Of a stretch of 49,621 nucleotides of DNA, positions 17,529-26,383 are shown in pieces. The translations under genes and the position numbers were made by a program. The stretch's first letter is position 1. Every line of letters starts with the position of its first letter. A model generated the notes under the pieces. The model searched no databases and was not told where the DNA came from. It saw only the letters and a program-made list of their open reading frames with translations. The DNA is from an uncultured beta proteobacterium (GTDB lineage: Bacteria > Pseudomonadota > Gammaproteobacteria > Burkholderiales > Burkholderiaceae_C): the NCBI GenBank assembly GCA_903938815.1, contig CAJAES010000102.1:1-49621 (forward strand), written 5' to 3'.

Positions 17529-18338
17529 ATGAACACCGCCGCCCCCCGCGCCGTACTGGCCGACGACGAACGCCTGATGCGCGAACAGCTGCGTGCGCGC
17601 CTGACCGAGGTCTGGCCCGAACTGCAGATCGTGGCCGAGGCGAAGAACGGCCAGGAAGCTGTGGACCTGGTCGCCGAGCACCGCCCCGAGATCGTCTTCC
17701 TGGACATCCGCATGCCGGGCATCACTGGCGTCGAGGCCGCGCGCCGCATCGCGCAGATGGAGCTCGGGCCCGACGAGCTGCTGCCGGAGGTCGTCTTCAT
17801 CACCGCCTACGACCAGTACGCGGTGGAGGCCTTCGAGCAGGGCGTGACCGACTATGTTCTCAAGCCCGCCGAGCGGGAGCGCCTGCAGCTCACCGTAGAG
17901 CGCATCCGCCAGCGCCTGGCCAAGCGCGGCACGCCCGAGGAAGCCGCGACGCCACCGCTGCAGCAGCTGCTGCACAAACTCAGCGCGCAGATGAATCCCA
18001 GCGGCGCCCCCGCGTACCTGAAGTGGATCCAGGCCAACGTCGGCAGCACCATCCAGATGATTCCGGTCGAGGACGTCCTGTTCTTCATCAGCGACGAGAA
18101 GTACACCCGCGTGCAGACCGCGCAGGTCGAGGCGCTGATCCGCAAGCCCATCAAGGAGCTGGTGGACGAACTCGAGCCGGAACAGTTCTGGCAGATCCAC
18201 CGCAGCACGCTCGTGAACGTGAAGGCAATCGCCGAGGTCACGCGCGATTTCCGGGGCCGGCAGCTGGTGGGCGTGCGCGGCCACCCCGAAAAGCTGGAAG
18301 TCAGCCGCAGCTACGCTGGGCTCTTCAAGGGCATGTGA
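17529..18338 (+). CDS. LytTR-family response regulator
   Basis: This 269-residue regulator has a receiver domain with Asp acid pocket (LADDERL), phosphorylation site Asp59 in VFLDIRMPG, the conserved Thr/Ala switch FITAYD and Lys in YVLKPAE. A LytTR DNA-binding domain follows (from about residue 165: YLKWIQANVGSTIQMIPVED to IHRSTLVNVKAI). It is the likely partner of the LytS-like kinase upstream. TAGCAT at 17516-17521 ends 7 bases before the ATG and no Shine-Dalgarno is seen, so a leaderless transcript in addition to operon read-through is possible. It is convergent with the PilZ gene across 15 bases. Confidence 0.93.
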   Translation: MNTAAPRAVLADDERLMREQLRARLTEVWPELQIVAEAKNGQEAVDLVAEHRPEIVFLDIRMPGITGVEAARRIAQMELGPDELLPEVVFITAYDQYAVEAFEQGVTDYVLKPAERERLQLTVERIRQRLAKRGTPEEAATPPLQQLLHKLSAQMNPSGAPAYLKWIQANVGSTIQMIPVEDVLFFISDEKYTRVQTAQVEALIRKPIKELVDELEPEQFWQIHRSTLVNVKAIAEVTRDFRGRQLVGVRGHPEKLEVSRSYAGLFKGM

Positions 18339-18353
18339 GCCCCGCGCGGCGGC

Positions 18354-18836
18354 TCAGACCTTCGTCGAGACGAAAGCCCCAGCGCGGCTGAGCAGCCGCA
18401 GCGTGAGCAGCCGGGCGTGCACGCGCCAATCCGCGCCTTCGCGCCGGCAGCGCACCACCTGCACGACGCAGTCGATGTTGGAGGCGCGCACGCGCGCCAC
18501 CTGGCCTTCGGGCACGGGCAACAGGGCGTCGAGGCTCAGGCCCGTGAAAGACAGGTCCTGCAGGCGGACGGACATCGGGTCGCCGCCTCCGGCCGGTTGC
18601 CACACGGCCATCTCGACGCGCTCCACGCGCGGGCTGCCGCGCCGACCGGCGAGGGATTCCGCCGGTTCGTCGAGACGGGGCGGCGGTGTCAGCGGTGCGC
18701 CGCAGGCATTGCAGCTGGCGGCGCCGCCGCCCGGCGTCTCGCACATGGGGCACAGCGCGCGACGCGCAGCCGGGCCGACCGTCGGGTTGCCCGACAGCGG
18801 TGCCAGCGCGTAGGCGCGGTGTCCATGCTCGTTCAT
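18354..18836 (-). CDS. PilZ domain protein with N-terminal zinc ribbon
   Basis: This 160-residue protein combines a four-cysteine ribbon at about 29-47 (CPMCETPGG then SCNACGAPL) with a PilZ-like domain. The PilZ c-di-GMP motifs appear as an Arg-rich RRGSPRVERVE segment followed by DLSFTGLSL, matching D-x-S-x-x-G. It therefore probably binds cyclic-di-GMP. The start is ATG 18836; the open frame upstream belongs to the strand opposite the neighbouring gene. The combination of ribbon and PilZ is uncommon and is noted as a finding. Confidence 0.7.
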   Translation of the reverse strand: MNEHGHRAYALAPLSGNPTVGPAARRALCPMCETPGGGAASCNACGAPLTPPPRLDEPAESLAGRRGSPRVERVEMAVWQPAGGGDPMSVRLQDLSFTGLSLDALLPVPEGQVARVRASNIDCVVQVVRCRREGADWRVHARLLTLRLLSRAGAFVSTKV

Positions 18837-18901
18837 CTGAATCCCCGGTTCGACACGGTGGTATCGGCAGCGTGCGGCGGGACTTGAGGCCGCTGCGCCG
18901 A

Positions 18902-20914
18902 TCACCAGACCGTCACGGGGTCGGCCGCGACCATCGGGTCGCCCGGCTTGCAGCCGAAGGCCGCCGCGAAGGCCGGCATGTTGGACATCGGCCCGCGCAC
19001 GCGGAACGGCGCCGGCGAGTGCTGCCCGGTGCGGATCTGCTGCTCCAGCGACTGGGTGCGCTGCTGCGAGCGCCAGATCACCGCATTGGCCGCGAAGAAA
19101 CGCTGCTCGGGCGTACGGCCACCGATCACCGCAGCGGGCTGGCGGGCCAGAGCGAGCCGGTAGGCGTCGTAGGCGATCTGCAGCCCGCCCAGGTCGGAGA
19201 TGTTCTCGCCCAGCATCTGGCGGCCATTGATGCGCAGGCCGGGCAGCGGCTCGTAGGTGCCGTAAAGGGCCGCGACCCGGTCGGCACGGGTGCGGTAGGC
19301 GGCTGCATCCTCCGCCGTCCACCAGTCGGCAAGGTTGCCCGCCGCGTCGTACTGGCGACCGCGGTCATCGAAGTGATGAATGATCTCGTGCCCGATCACC
19401 ATGCCGATGCCACCGTAGTTGACGGCATCCTCGGCTTCGGCATCGAAGAACGGCGGCTGCAGGAGGCCGGCGGGAAAGATGATGCGGTTCTGCCCTCCGG
19501 CAAAGGCATTCACGATGTGCGGCGAGGTCTGCCAGCGCGTGCGGTCGGTGGGCGACTGCAGTTCGGCCAGGTCCCGCGCCTGGTCCCAGGCGTCCACGCG
19601 AAGCTTGTTGCCCGCCGGGTCCCGGGGGTCGAGCGCGAGGCCGGCGTAGTCGGGCCAGCGCGCGGGGGCGCCCATCTGCGGCAGCATGGCCTCCAGCTTC
19701 TCCAGCGCGCGCGCCTTCGTGGCATCGCCCATCCAGGCCAATCCCCGGATACGGGCGCGCATCGCGGTGCGGACATCCTCGACGAGCTGCCCGGCGCGCT
19801 GCTGGGCGCGCGGCGAGAAGGCCTCGCGCACGAAGACCTCGCCCACCGTCTGGCTCAGCGGTTCCCAGCCGGCGCGCCCCGCGATCAGTTCGATCAGCCG
19901 CTCGTGACGCGCCGGCGGCCGCTGCAGGCCGCGCTGCACACGATCGTGATAGTCGAAGTGGGACTGCCGGAACCCGTCGTTCAGCCAGGGCGCCAGAGGG
20001 TCGAGCAGGCGCACGCGCAGATAGGCCTGCCAGGTCGCGACGGGCGTGCTGCCCGCCAGCGCGGCCACGGCCTCGGCCAGCCGCGGCTGGCTCACGATGA
20101 TCTCGCTCTGGCCCGGGTCGACGCCGGCCGCCGTGAACCACGCGGGCCAATCCAGGCCGGTCGCCTGCCGCGCCAGCGTTGCCAGCGTGCGGCGGTTGTA
20201 CGTGGCCTGCGGGTCGCGGCGCTCGACGCGGGTCAGCGTCGCCCGCGCCAGCGTGGTCTCGAAGGCCATCAGGGCATCGATCAGCGCGTCATCGTGCGGA
20301 GCGCCAGCCAGCGCCAGCAGGCGAGCTGCATGGCGCCGGTAGGCCGCCTGCAGGCGGCGCGACGTCTCGTCGTCCTTCAGGTAGTCGTCACGGTCGGGCA
20401 GTCCCAGGCCGTCGGCGCCGATGAAGAGCGCATTGCGTCGCACATCCGTCACGTCGGAGCCGACCCATACGGACAAGGGCGCGGCGACCTTGTAGCGCGT
20501 CAGTTCGCCCAGCAGCGGCGGCAGGCCGGCCGGGCCCTGCAACGCCGCGATGCGGTCCAGCAGCGGCTGCGCGGCCTTCAGCCCCGCCTGCTCGGCCAGC
20601 GCCGGGTCGGCGCCGCTGGCGTACCAGGTGGCCAGGAGCTTCAGGCCCGGCGTGTCCTGGCGCGCCGGCTCGGCCACCAGACGCGTGATCGCGCGCTCCA
20701 GGAGGCGATCGTTCGCCATGCGCAGTTCGTCGAAGCTGCCGATTCGCGCGCGGTCGGGCGGCAATGAGGTCCGGGTCAGCCAGTCGGCGTTCACGTGCTC
20801 GTAGAAATCGGTGCAGGCGGCGGTCACGGCGCGAGGCGGGGGCGCTCCGGCAGCGGCGGCGAGAGCCGCGCTCCAGCCGGCGGCCAGGAGGGTCGGAATC
20901 AGCAGGTACTTCAA
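18902..20914 (-). CDS. M13 family metallopeptidase (neprilysin/PepO-like)
   Basis: This 670-residue zinc peptidase has a signal peptide (MKYLLIPTLLAAGWSAALAAAA) and the N-terminal M13 domain (CTDFYEHVNADWL). The zinc site is GHEIIHHFDD with His509, Glu510 and His513, followed by the downstream ligand motif ENISDLGGLQIAYDAY. The C-terminal W is also typical of the family (DPVTVW). It should act in the periplasm on small peptides. The start is TTG 20914, with GGAG 8 bases upstream that lies inside the end of rep. The rep stop is only 4 bases away, so the two genes are translationally linked although functionally unrelated. Confidence 0.93.
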   Translation of the reverse strand: MKYLLIPTLLAAGWSAALAAAAGAPPPRAVTAACTDFYEHVNADWLTRTSLPPDRARIGSFDELRMANDRLLERAITRLVAEPARQDTPGLKLLATWYASGADPALAEQAGLKAAQPLLDRIAALQGPAGLPPLLGELTRYKVAAPLSVWVGSDVTDVRRNALFIGADGLGLPDRDDYLKDDETSRRLQAAYRRHAARLLALAGAPHDDALIDALMAFETTLARATLTRVERRDPQATYNRRTLATLARQATGLDWPAWFTAAGVDPGQSEIIVSQPRLAEAVAALAGSTPVATWQAYLRVRLLDPLAPWLNDGFRQSHFDYHDRVQRGLQRPPARHERLIELIAGRAGWEPLSQTVGEVFVREAFSPRAQQRAGQLVEDVRTAMRARIRGLAWMGDATKARALEKLEAMLPQMGAPARWPDYAGLALDPRDPAGNKLRVDAWDQARDLAELQSPTDRTRWQTSPHIVNAFAGGQNRIIFPAGLLQPPFFDAEAEDAVNYGGIGMVIGHEIIHHFDDRGRQYDAAGNLADWWTAEDAAAYRTRADRVAALYGTYEPLPGLRINGRQMLGENISDLGGLQIAYDAYRLALARQPAAVIGGRTPEQRFFAANAVIWRSQQRTQSLEQQIRTGQHSPAPFRVRGPMSNMPAFAAAFGCKPGDPMVAADPVTVW

Positions 20915-20918
20915 GAGT

Positions 20919-22940
20919 TCACTCCGTCGGAGTCACGGCGGCCGGGCGGCCCGCCAGCTCGGCGCGCAGGCGCCGCAGGCGTTCGCGCGGGTCTTCCCGC
21001 GTGGTGGCCTCATGCAGTTTCATTTCGGCGATGAAGCGGCTGGGCACGCCTTGAACGGTGTCGCGGCCCTTCTTGCGCCGGCGCAGCGTGCTGACCACGA
21101 GCGTGGTGCGGGCGCGCGTGATGCCCACGTACATCAGGCGGCGCTCTTCCTCCAGGCGCTCTGGCGTCATGTCGTCGGCGTCGCTGCGAAACGGGATCAG
21201 GCCTTCGTTGACGCCCACCAGCACCACGTGCGGCCACTCCAGGCCCTTGGCGGCGTGCAGCGTGGACAGCGTCACCACGTCCTGCTCGTCGCTGCGATCG
21301 GCCAGGCTCAGGATCACGCTGATCGTCTGCGCCACCTGTAGCACCGTCTGCGGCTCGGTGCCTTCGTCCGGCTTGCCCTCGCAGCGGCGCGAGATCCAGT
21401 CGATGAAGTCGAGCACGTTGGTCCAGCGCGCCGCGGCCACCTTCTCGGTGTCGCCGCTGTCGTACAGATGCTGCTCGTAGCCGATGTCCTTGAGCCATTC
21501 CAGCAGCAGCGCCTTCGCGGCCTCGCCGCCCTGGCAGTGTCGTGCGCGGTACTCGAGGTCGTTCACGTAGCGGCCGAACTCGTGCAGCGACTCGATCGCG
21601 CGGCCCTTCAGCGCGCCGCCCAGGCTGGGCGCGAACAGGGCCTCGAACAGGCTGATCTTGCGCACGCTGGCAAACTCGCCCAGCGCGCCCAGCGTCTGGT
21701 GGCCGATGCCGCGCTTGGGCGTGGTCACGGCGCGCATGAAGGCCGGGTCGTCGTCGTTGTTGACGAGCAGGCGCAGCCAGGAGGTCAGGTCCTTGATCTC
21801 GGCCCGGTCGAAGAAGCTCTGGCCGCCCGAGACGCGGTACGGAATCTGCGCCGCGCGCAGCTTCTGCTCGAACACGCGCGCCTGATGGTTGGCGCGGTAC
21901 AGCAGCGCGAAATCGCCGAAGCCGATGCGGCCGTCCTGCGCGCGCAGCGCCTGGATGCGCGCCACGGCGCGCTCGGCCTCGTGCTCCTCGCCGTCACACT
22001 CGAGCAGGCGCACCGGCTCGCCGTCGCCGAACTCGCTCCAGAGCTTCTTCTCGAAGATCTTCGGGTTCTGCGCGATCACGGCATTGGCCGCGCGCAGGAT
22101 GTTGCCCGTGGAGCGGTAGTTCTGCTCCAGCGGGATCACCTTCAGCTCGGGGTAGTCCTGGGGCAGGCGCTTGAGGTTCTCGATGGTCGCGCCGCGCCAG
22201 CCGTAGATGCTCTGGTCGTCGTCGCCCACGGCGGTGAACACACCGGCCTCGCCCACGATGGCCTTCAGCAACTCGTACTGCACGGCGTTGGTGTCCTGCA
22301 CCTCGTCGACCAGCACATGGCGCAGGCGCTGCTGCCACTTGGCGCGGGTCTCGGGTTCACGGTTCAGCAGGGCCAGCGGCAGGCCGATCAGGTCGTCGAA
22401 ATCCACCGCCTGGAAGGCCGAGAGCCGCTCCTGGTAGCGCTGCATCACGACAGCGGCGAGGCGCTCGTCCTCGTCCTGTGCCACCGCGGCGGCGGCCTCG
22501 GCGTCCAGGCCCTGGTTCTTCCAGAGGCTGATGGTCCATTGCCATCCGCGCGCCTGCGCGTTGTCGGTGCTGCCGCCGGCCTCGCGCAGAACGCCCAGCA
22601 CGTCGTCGCTGTCGAGGATGGAGAAGTTGGGCTTCAGGCCGAGGCGGGCGCCGTCCTCGCGCAGCATGCGCACCCCGAGCGAGTGGAAGGTGCTCACCAG
22701 CAGGTCCTTCGCCGCCTTCGGGCCGGTGAGCGCGCGGGCGCGCTCGCGCATTTCCTGCGCCGCCTTGTTGGTGAAGGTGATGGCCGCGATCTCCGACGGC
22801 TTGAGCCCGGCCTGCAACAGGCGCACGATCTTGTGCGTGATCACGCGCGTCTTGCCCGATCCGGCGCCAGCCAGCACCAGGCACGGGCTGCGCAGGTGCT
22901 GCACCGCCTCCATCTGCGCGTTGTTCAGGGTGTCAGCCAT
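20919..22940 (-). CDS. rep: ATP-dependent DNA helicase Rep (UvrD/Rep superfamily 1)
   Basis: This 673-residue 3'-5' helicase shows all SF1A motifs in order: LAGAGSGKTRVITHKI (Walker A), TFTNKAAQEMRERA (Ia), LVDEVQDTN (Walker B), DQSIYGWRGA (III), QNYRSTGNILRAAN (IV), STLHAAKGLEW (V) and EERRLMYVGITRAR (VI). Length and N-terminus (NNAQMEAV) fit Rep better than UvrD. It aids replication fork progress past protein blocks. A TATGAT hexamer at 22966-22971 (minus strand) could be its -10 box, leaving a short leader without Shine-Dalgarno. It is divergent from the L,D-transpeptidase. Confidence 0.92.
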   Translation of the reverse strand: MADTLNNAQMEAVQHLRSPCLVLAGAGSGKTRVITHKIVRLLQAGLKPSEIAAITFTNKAAQEMRERARALTGPKAAKDLLVSTFHSLGVRMLREDGARLGLKPNFSILDSDDVLGVLREAGGSTDNAQARGWQWTISLWKNQGLDAEAAAAVAQDEDERLAAVVMQRYQERLSAFQAVDFDDLIGLPLALLNREPETRAKWQQRLRHVLVDEVQDTNAVQYELLKAIVGEAGVFTAVGDDDQSIYGWRGATIENLKRLPQDYPELKVIPLEQNYRSTGNILRAANAVIAQNPKIFEKKLWSEFGDGEPVRLLECDGEEHEAERAVARIQALRAQDGRIGFGDFALLYRANHQARVFEQKLRAAQIPYRVSGGQSFFDRAEIKDLTSWLRLLVNNDDDPAFMRAVTTPKRGIGHQTLGALGEFASVRKISLFEALFAPSLGGALKGRAIESLHEFGRYVNDLEYRARHCQGGEAAKALLLEWLKDIGYEQHLYDSGDTEKVAAARWTNVLDFIDWISRRCEGKPDEGTEPQTVLQVAQTISVILSLADRSDEQDVVTLSTLHAAKGLEWPHVVLVGVNEGLIPFRSDADDMTPERLEEERRLMYVGITRARTTLVVSTLRRRKKGRDTVQGVPSRFIAEMKLHEATTREDPRERLRRLRAELAGRPAAVTPTE

Positions 22941-22999
22941 CGAGGGTGTTCGGTGAGGGTCGCGGATCATAGCGGCCGGGCCCGCCGGACAATGTCGGC

Positions 23000-24547
23000 A
23001 TGAAGCAATGGCTGTGCGCCCTCGCGGCGCTGTGGATCGGGGCGGCTGCGGCGGCCCCGGGGTGGATGGCGGACGGGCGCCCCGGGCCGCTGGAACGGGA
23101 GGCCCTGGCCTGGCTGAACGACGCCGCGAGCCACGGCCTGGACCCGCGCGACTACGACGCACCGGCGCTGACGGTCGAGCTGGCAGCAGCAGCAGCGGCA
23201 GCGGCAGGTGCAACGGCATCTGGCACAGGGGCAGCCCCCCCGCGGCCCGAGGCGGCGGCAGCGCTGGGGCAGCGGCTGGACGCCGCGTTTCGGCGGTACC
23301 TGGCCGACCTGAACCGGGGCCGGGTCGAGCCGCGCACCGTCCACCTGAACTTCCGTGCGCCGCGAGCGCCGGCGCTGGACATCGAAGCACTGCTGCGCGG
23401 CGCCCTGGCCGCCGGCCGCCTGGCCGATGCCGTGCAGGCGGCCACACCAGCGCTGCCCGCCTACGCGCGGTTGCGAGAGGCGCTGTCCCACTACCGCACG
23501 CTGGCGGGGCATGCCGCCTGGGCGCAGCCGCTGCCCGCGCTGCCGCGCCCGGGCAAGCTGACGCCCGACGGCCTGTGGGACGGCATCCCGCGCCTGACGG
23601 CCCGGCTGCAGGCGCTGGGCGACCTGCCCGCGCAGGCCGCCGCACCCTTCATGTACGACCCGGCCCTCGTCGACGGCGTGCGCGCGTTCCAGCGGCGGCA
23701 CGGCCTGACCGACGACGGCGTGATCGGCCGCACCACGCTGGCGGCGCTGCAGGTGAGCCCGGCCGCACGCGTGCGCCAGATCGAGCTGACGATGGAGCGG
23801 CTGCGCTGGACGCCGCTGATGCAGGGGCCGCGCATGATCGTCATCAATGTGCCCGAGTTCGTGCTGCGCGCCTACGAGGTGGTCGACGGCCGGATCGTGG
23901 TGCGCACGCAGATGAAGGTGGTGGTGGGCAAGTCGGCCGACACGCGCACGCCACTGTTCGACGAGGACCTGCGCTTCATCGAATTCAGCCCCTACTGGAA
24001 CGTGCCGCCGTCGATCGCGCGCGGCGAACTGGTGCCGCGGCTGCGGCGCGACCCCGGCCACTGGGCGCGCGAGGGTTTCGAGTTCGTCGGCGCGGGCGGT
24101 GTGGATACGGTGCTCAGTGCGGCGAAGCTGGAGGCCGTGCTGGCCGGCGTGGCGCGCATCCGGCAGCGGCCCGGACCTCGCAACGCGCTGGGAGACATCA
24201 AGTTCGTGTTTCCCAACCGGGACAACATCTACCTGCATCACACCCCGAGCGTCAGCCTGTTCGAGCGCGACCGACGGGATTTCAGCCACGGCTGCATCCG
24301 CGTCGAGGAACCCCTGGCGCTGGCGAAGTTCGTGCTGCAGGACCAACCCGGCTGGCCCGAGGCCCGCATCCGCGAGGCCATGGCCGCCGGTACGTCGAGC
24401 ACCCTGCGCGTGGACGCGCCCGTGCCGGTGCTGATCGCCTACGGAACCACTCTGGTCAGAAATGGTCTGACCTTCTTTTACGACGACATCTATGGGCATG
24501 ACCGGCGGCTCGACGCGGCGCTGAGAGCCCAGCGTCCGAAACCATGA
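23000..24547 (+). CDS. L,D-transpeptidase (YcbB/LdtD-like)
   Basis: This 515-residue periplasmic enzyme should form 3-3 cross-links in peptidoglycan. It has a signal peptide (MKQWLCALAALWIGAAAAA), an N-terminal scaffold region with a poly-Ala low-complexity stretch, and a peptidoglycan-binding domain (LVDGVRAFQRRHGLTDDGVIG). The YkuD catalytic domain has the active-site motif SHGCIRV with Cys432. GACAAT at 22988-22993 ends 6 bases before the ATG, so the transcript may be leaderless. The following DUF882 gene overlaps by ATGA; that pairing, as with ycbB-ycbK in enterobacteria, supports a joint cell-wall role. Confidence 0.93.
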   Translation: MKQWLCALAALWIGAAAAAPGWMADGRPGPLEREALAWLNDAASHGLDPRDYDAPALTVELAAAAAAAAGATASGTGAAPPRPEAAAALGQRLDAAFRRYLADLNRGRVEPRTVHLNFRAPRAPALDIEALLRGALAAGRLADAVQAATPALPAYARLREALSHYRTLAGHAAWAQPLPALPRPGKLTPDGLWDGIPRLTARLQALGDLPAQAAAPFMYDPALVDGVRAFQRRHGLTDDGVIGRTTLAALQVSPAARVRQIELTMERLRWTPLMQGPRMIVINVPEFVLRAYEVVDGRIVVRTQMKVVVGKSADTRTPLFDEDLRFIEFSPYWNVPPSIARGELVPRLRRDPGHWAREGFEFVGAGGVDTVLSAAKLEAVLAGVARIRQRPGPRNALGDIKFVFPNRDNIYLHHTPSVSLFERDRRDFSHGCIRVEEPLALAKFVLQDQPGWPEARIREAMAAGTSSTLRVDAPVPVLIAYGTTLVRNGLTFFYDDIYGHDRRLDAALRAQRPKP

Positions 24548-25086
24548 AACACGACCGTCGCCGCTTCCTGCGCCATGGCGCCACGGCGGCCGCCGCCGCG
24601 CTGCCCGGCCTGGCCCTGCCGGGGCGCGCCCTGGCTGCCGCCCCGCGCACCCTGGCACTGGCCCATACGCACACCCACGAGGACATCAATCTGGTCTTTG
24701 CCGTCGGGGACCGCTACGAGCCGGCCGCACTGACCGCGCTGGACCACTTCCTGCGCGACCACTACACCGGCGAAGTGGGCCGCATCGACCCCAGGCTGCA
24801 CGACTTGCTGCACGCCGTGCGTGTGACGCTGGGCACCACGGCCCCGTTCCACGTGATTTCCGGCTACCGCGGCCCGCAGACGAACGACAGGCTGCAGAAG
24901 ACCCGCGGTGGCGGGGTGGCCACGCGCAGCCTGCACATGGACGGGCGCGCCATCGACGTGCGCCTGCCGGGCGTGGCGCTGTCCGACCTGCGCGATGCCG
25001 CGCTGTCACTGCAGGCCGGGGGCGTGGGCTACTACGCGCGCGACCAGTTCGTCCACATCGACACCGGGCGCGTGCGCCGCTGGTAG
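24544..25086 (+). CDS. Tat-exported DUF882/YcbK-type peptidase M15-like protein
   Basis: This 180-residue protein starts with a twin-arginine signal (DRRRFLRHGATAAAAALPGL) with cleavage near ALAAA. The mature part is the DUF882 fold related to D-Ala-D-Ala carboxypeptidases of family M15. Metal-ligand-like positions are seen in SGYRGPQTNDRL, SLHMDGRAIDVRLP and HIDTGRVRRW. Activity is probably hydrolysis of a peptidoglycan peptide bond. The ATG overlaps the L,D-transpeptidase stop, so the two are made together. A short G-rich, GGCAGGC-repeating segment follows in the 94-base gap to the LysR gene. Confidence 0.9.
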   Translation: MKHDRRRFLRHGATAAAAALPGLALPGRALAAAPRTLALAHTHTHEDINLVFAVGDRYEPAALTALDHFLRDHYTGEVGRIDPRLHDLLHAVRVTLGTTAPFHVISGYRGPQTNDRLQKTRGGGVATRSLHMDGRAIDVRLPGVALSDLRDAALSLQAGGVGYYARDQFVHIDTGRVRRW

Positions 25087-25180
25087 CGGGCGGCAGGCGG
25101 CAGGCGGCGGGCGTCAGGCGACGGGCTGTGGGCGACCGGCAACCCCAAGCCACGGCCGGCGCGGCTGCACGGCCGTACGG

Positions 25181-26074
25181 CTACTCGGCGAACCAGCGCG
25201 CGAGTTGCTCGCGCAGCCACCGATGCCCATCTTCCTGGTGCACGCGGCGGTGCCAGAACAGGTCCACCGCGAAGGGTGGCAAGGCCACCGGCAGTTCTCG
25301 TATCGCCAGCCCGAAGGGCCCCGCCACGCGCTCGGCCAGCTTGTGCGGCACCGTGGCCACCAGGTCGGACGCCGCCACGATGTGCGGCACGGCCACGAAG
25401 TGCGGCAGCTGCAGCACCGTGGGACGCTGCACGCCCGCCGTGCGCAGCAGCCGCTCCACGCGTTCGTGGCCGGTGCCTTCGGCCAGCACCACGGCATGGC
25501 GCGCTGCGGCAAAGCGCGCAGCCGTGAGGCGCCCGGTGGCGAGCGGGTTGTCGCCGGCCATCAGGCACACGTAGCGTTGCTCGAAGAGCCGGCGGCGGTG
25601 AAAGCCGGCGGCGAGGTCGGGCAACCAGCCGATGGCGAGGTCGATGCGCCCATCGGCCAGGCCCTCCGACAGCGCTGTCGCGGTGCCACGCACGGTGGAC
25701 AGCGTGAGCCGGGGCGCGAGCGCCGGCAGCTCACGCATCAGCGTGGGCAGGAAGACGATCTCGCCGATGTCCGTCATAGCGATGCGCACATGGCGGGTGC
25801 TGGTGGCGGCGTCGAAGGCTTGCGTGGGTGCGAGGCTGGCTTCCACGCGTGCCAGCGCATCGGCGAGTGTTGCCGCCATGGCCTGCGCGCGCGGCGTGGG
25901 CAGCATGCCCTGCGGCGTGCGGGTGAAGAGTTCGTCGCCGGTGGCGCGCCGCAGGCGGGCCAGCGCATTGCTCAACGCAGGCGCCGACAGGCCCAGCCGC
26001 TCGGCGGCCGCGGAGACCTTGTGATCGCGCATCAGCGCATCGAAGACGCGCAGGAGGTTGAGGTCGAAGCTCAT
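25181..26074 (-). CDS. LysR-family transcriptional regulator
   Basis: This 297-residue regulator has an N-terminal winged helix-turn-helix at about 6-63 (LNLLRVFDALMRDHKVSAAA, ERLGLSAPALSNALARLRRA, GDELFTRTPQGMLPTPRA). An effector-binding domain follows. Its inducer is unknown. It is divergent from the small membrane protein at 26130 across 55 bp. It is also the only classical one-component regulator near the dioxygenase set, but about 2.6 kb away, so a link to that set is only a possibility. No Shine-Dalgarno sequence is visible upstream of ATG 26074. Confidence 0.92.
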   Translation of the reverse strand: MSFDLNLLRVFDALMRDHKVSAAAERLGLSAPALSNALARLRRATGDELFTRTPQGMLPTPRAQAMAATLADALARVEASLAPTQAFDAATSTRHVRIAMTDIGEIVFLPTLMRELPALAPRLTLSTVRGTATALSEGLADGRIDLAIGWLPDLAAGFHRRRLFEQRYVCLMAGDNPLATGRLTAARFAAARHAVVLAEGTGHERVERLLRTAGVQRPTVLQLPHFVAVPHIVAASDLVATVPHKLAERVAGPFGLAIRELPVALPPFAVDLFWHRRVHQEDGHRWLREQLARWFAE

Positions 26075-26117
26075 GGAGGGGGTTGGGCAGGACGCCTGGG
26101 AAGCGCCAACGCCGGCC

Positions 26118-26123
26118 TAGAAT
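26118..26123 (+). promoter_or_regulatory. candidate -10 hexamer for a leaderless transcript
   Basis: TAGAAT ends 6 bases before the ATG at 26130, which has no Shine-Dalgarno sequence. The geometry puts the transcription start at the A of the start codon. A -35 hexamer is not apparent. Confidence 0.35.
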
Positions 26124-26129
26124 GCCGGC

Positions 26130-26378
26130 ATGTCCATGCCCAAGCTCTGGCCCACACTGTCGCTCAAGCGCCTGTGGTTGTATGCGCTGAGCCTGCTGGC
26201 CGGCTTGGCGGGTTGGGTGCTGGGCTACGACTTCGGCCGCGCGATCGCCGGCCCGGAGGGCGACCTCTGGATCGCCTGGCTCGTGGCTTTCAACTGCGCG
26301 ATCTTCTGCACCCTGATCGTCGCCGCGCTGCTGGACCGCAGCGCGGCCATGATCAGCGGCCCCGCGGACGGGGCCTGA
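26130..26378 (+). CDS. small two-span membrane protein
   Basis: This 82-residue protein has two hydrophobic helices, WLYALSLLAGLAGWVLGYDF at about 20-39 and a second at about 46-68 (WIAWLVAFNCAIFCTLIVAA), with a short polar end. No family was recognised. It is convergent with the puc operon: its stop lies 5 bases from the stop of the 33-residue ORF at 26384-26485. Nothing besides position connects it to phototrophy. Confidence 0.6.
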   Translation: MSMPKLWPTLSLKRLWLYALSLLAGLAGWVLGYDFGRAIAGPEGDLWIAWLVAFNCAIFCTLIVAALLDRSAAMISGPADGA

Positions 26379-26383
26379 GCAGG

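Noticed and set aside
23160..23240. GCA/GCG-rich run as a possible regulatory repeat
   Set aside because: It lies in frame within the L,D-transpeptidase gene and encodes a poly-Ala linker.
25087..25180. GGCAGGC-repeating stretch as a possible repeat element or array
   Set aside because: Short, imperfect and confined to one intergenic gap; simple low-complexity sequence explains it.
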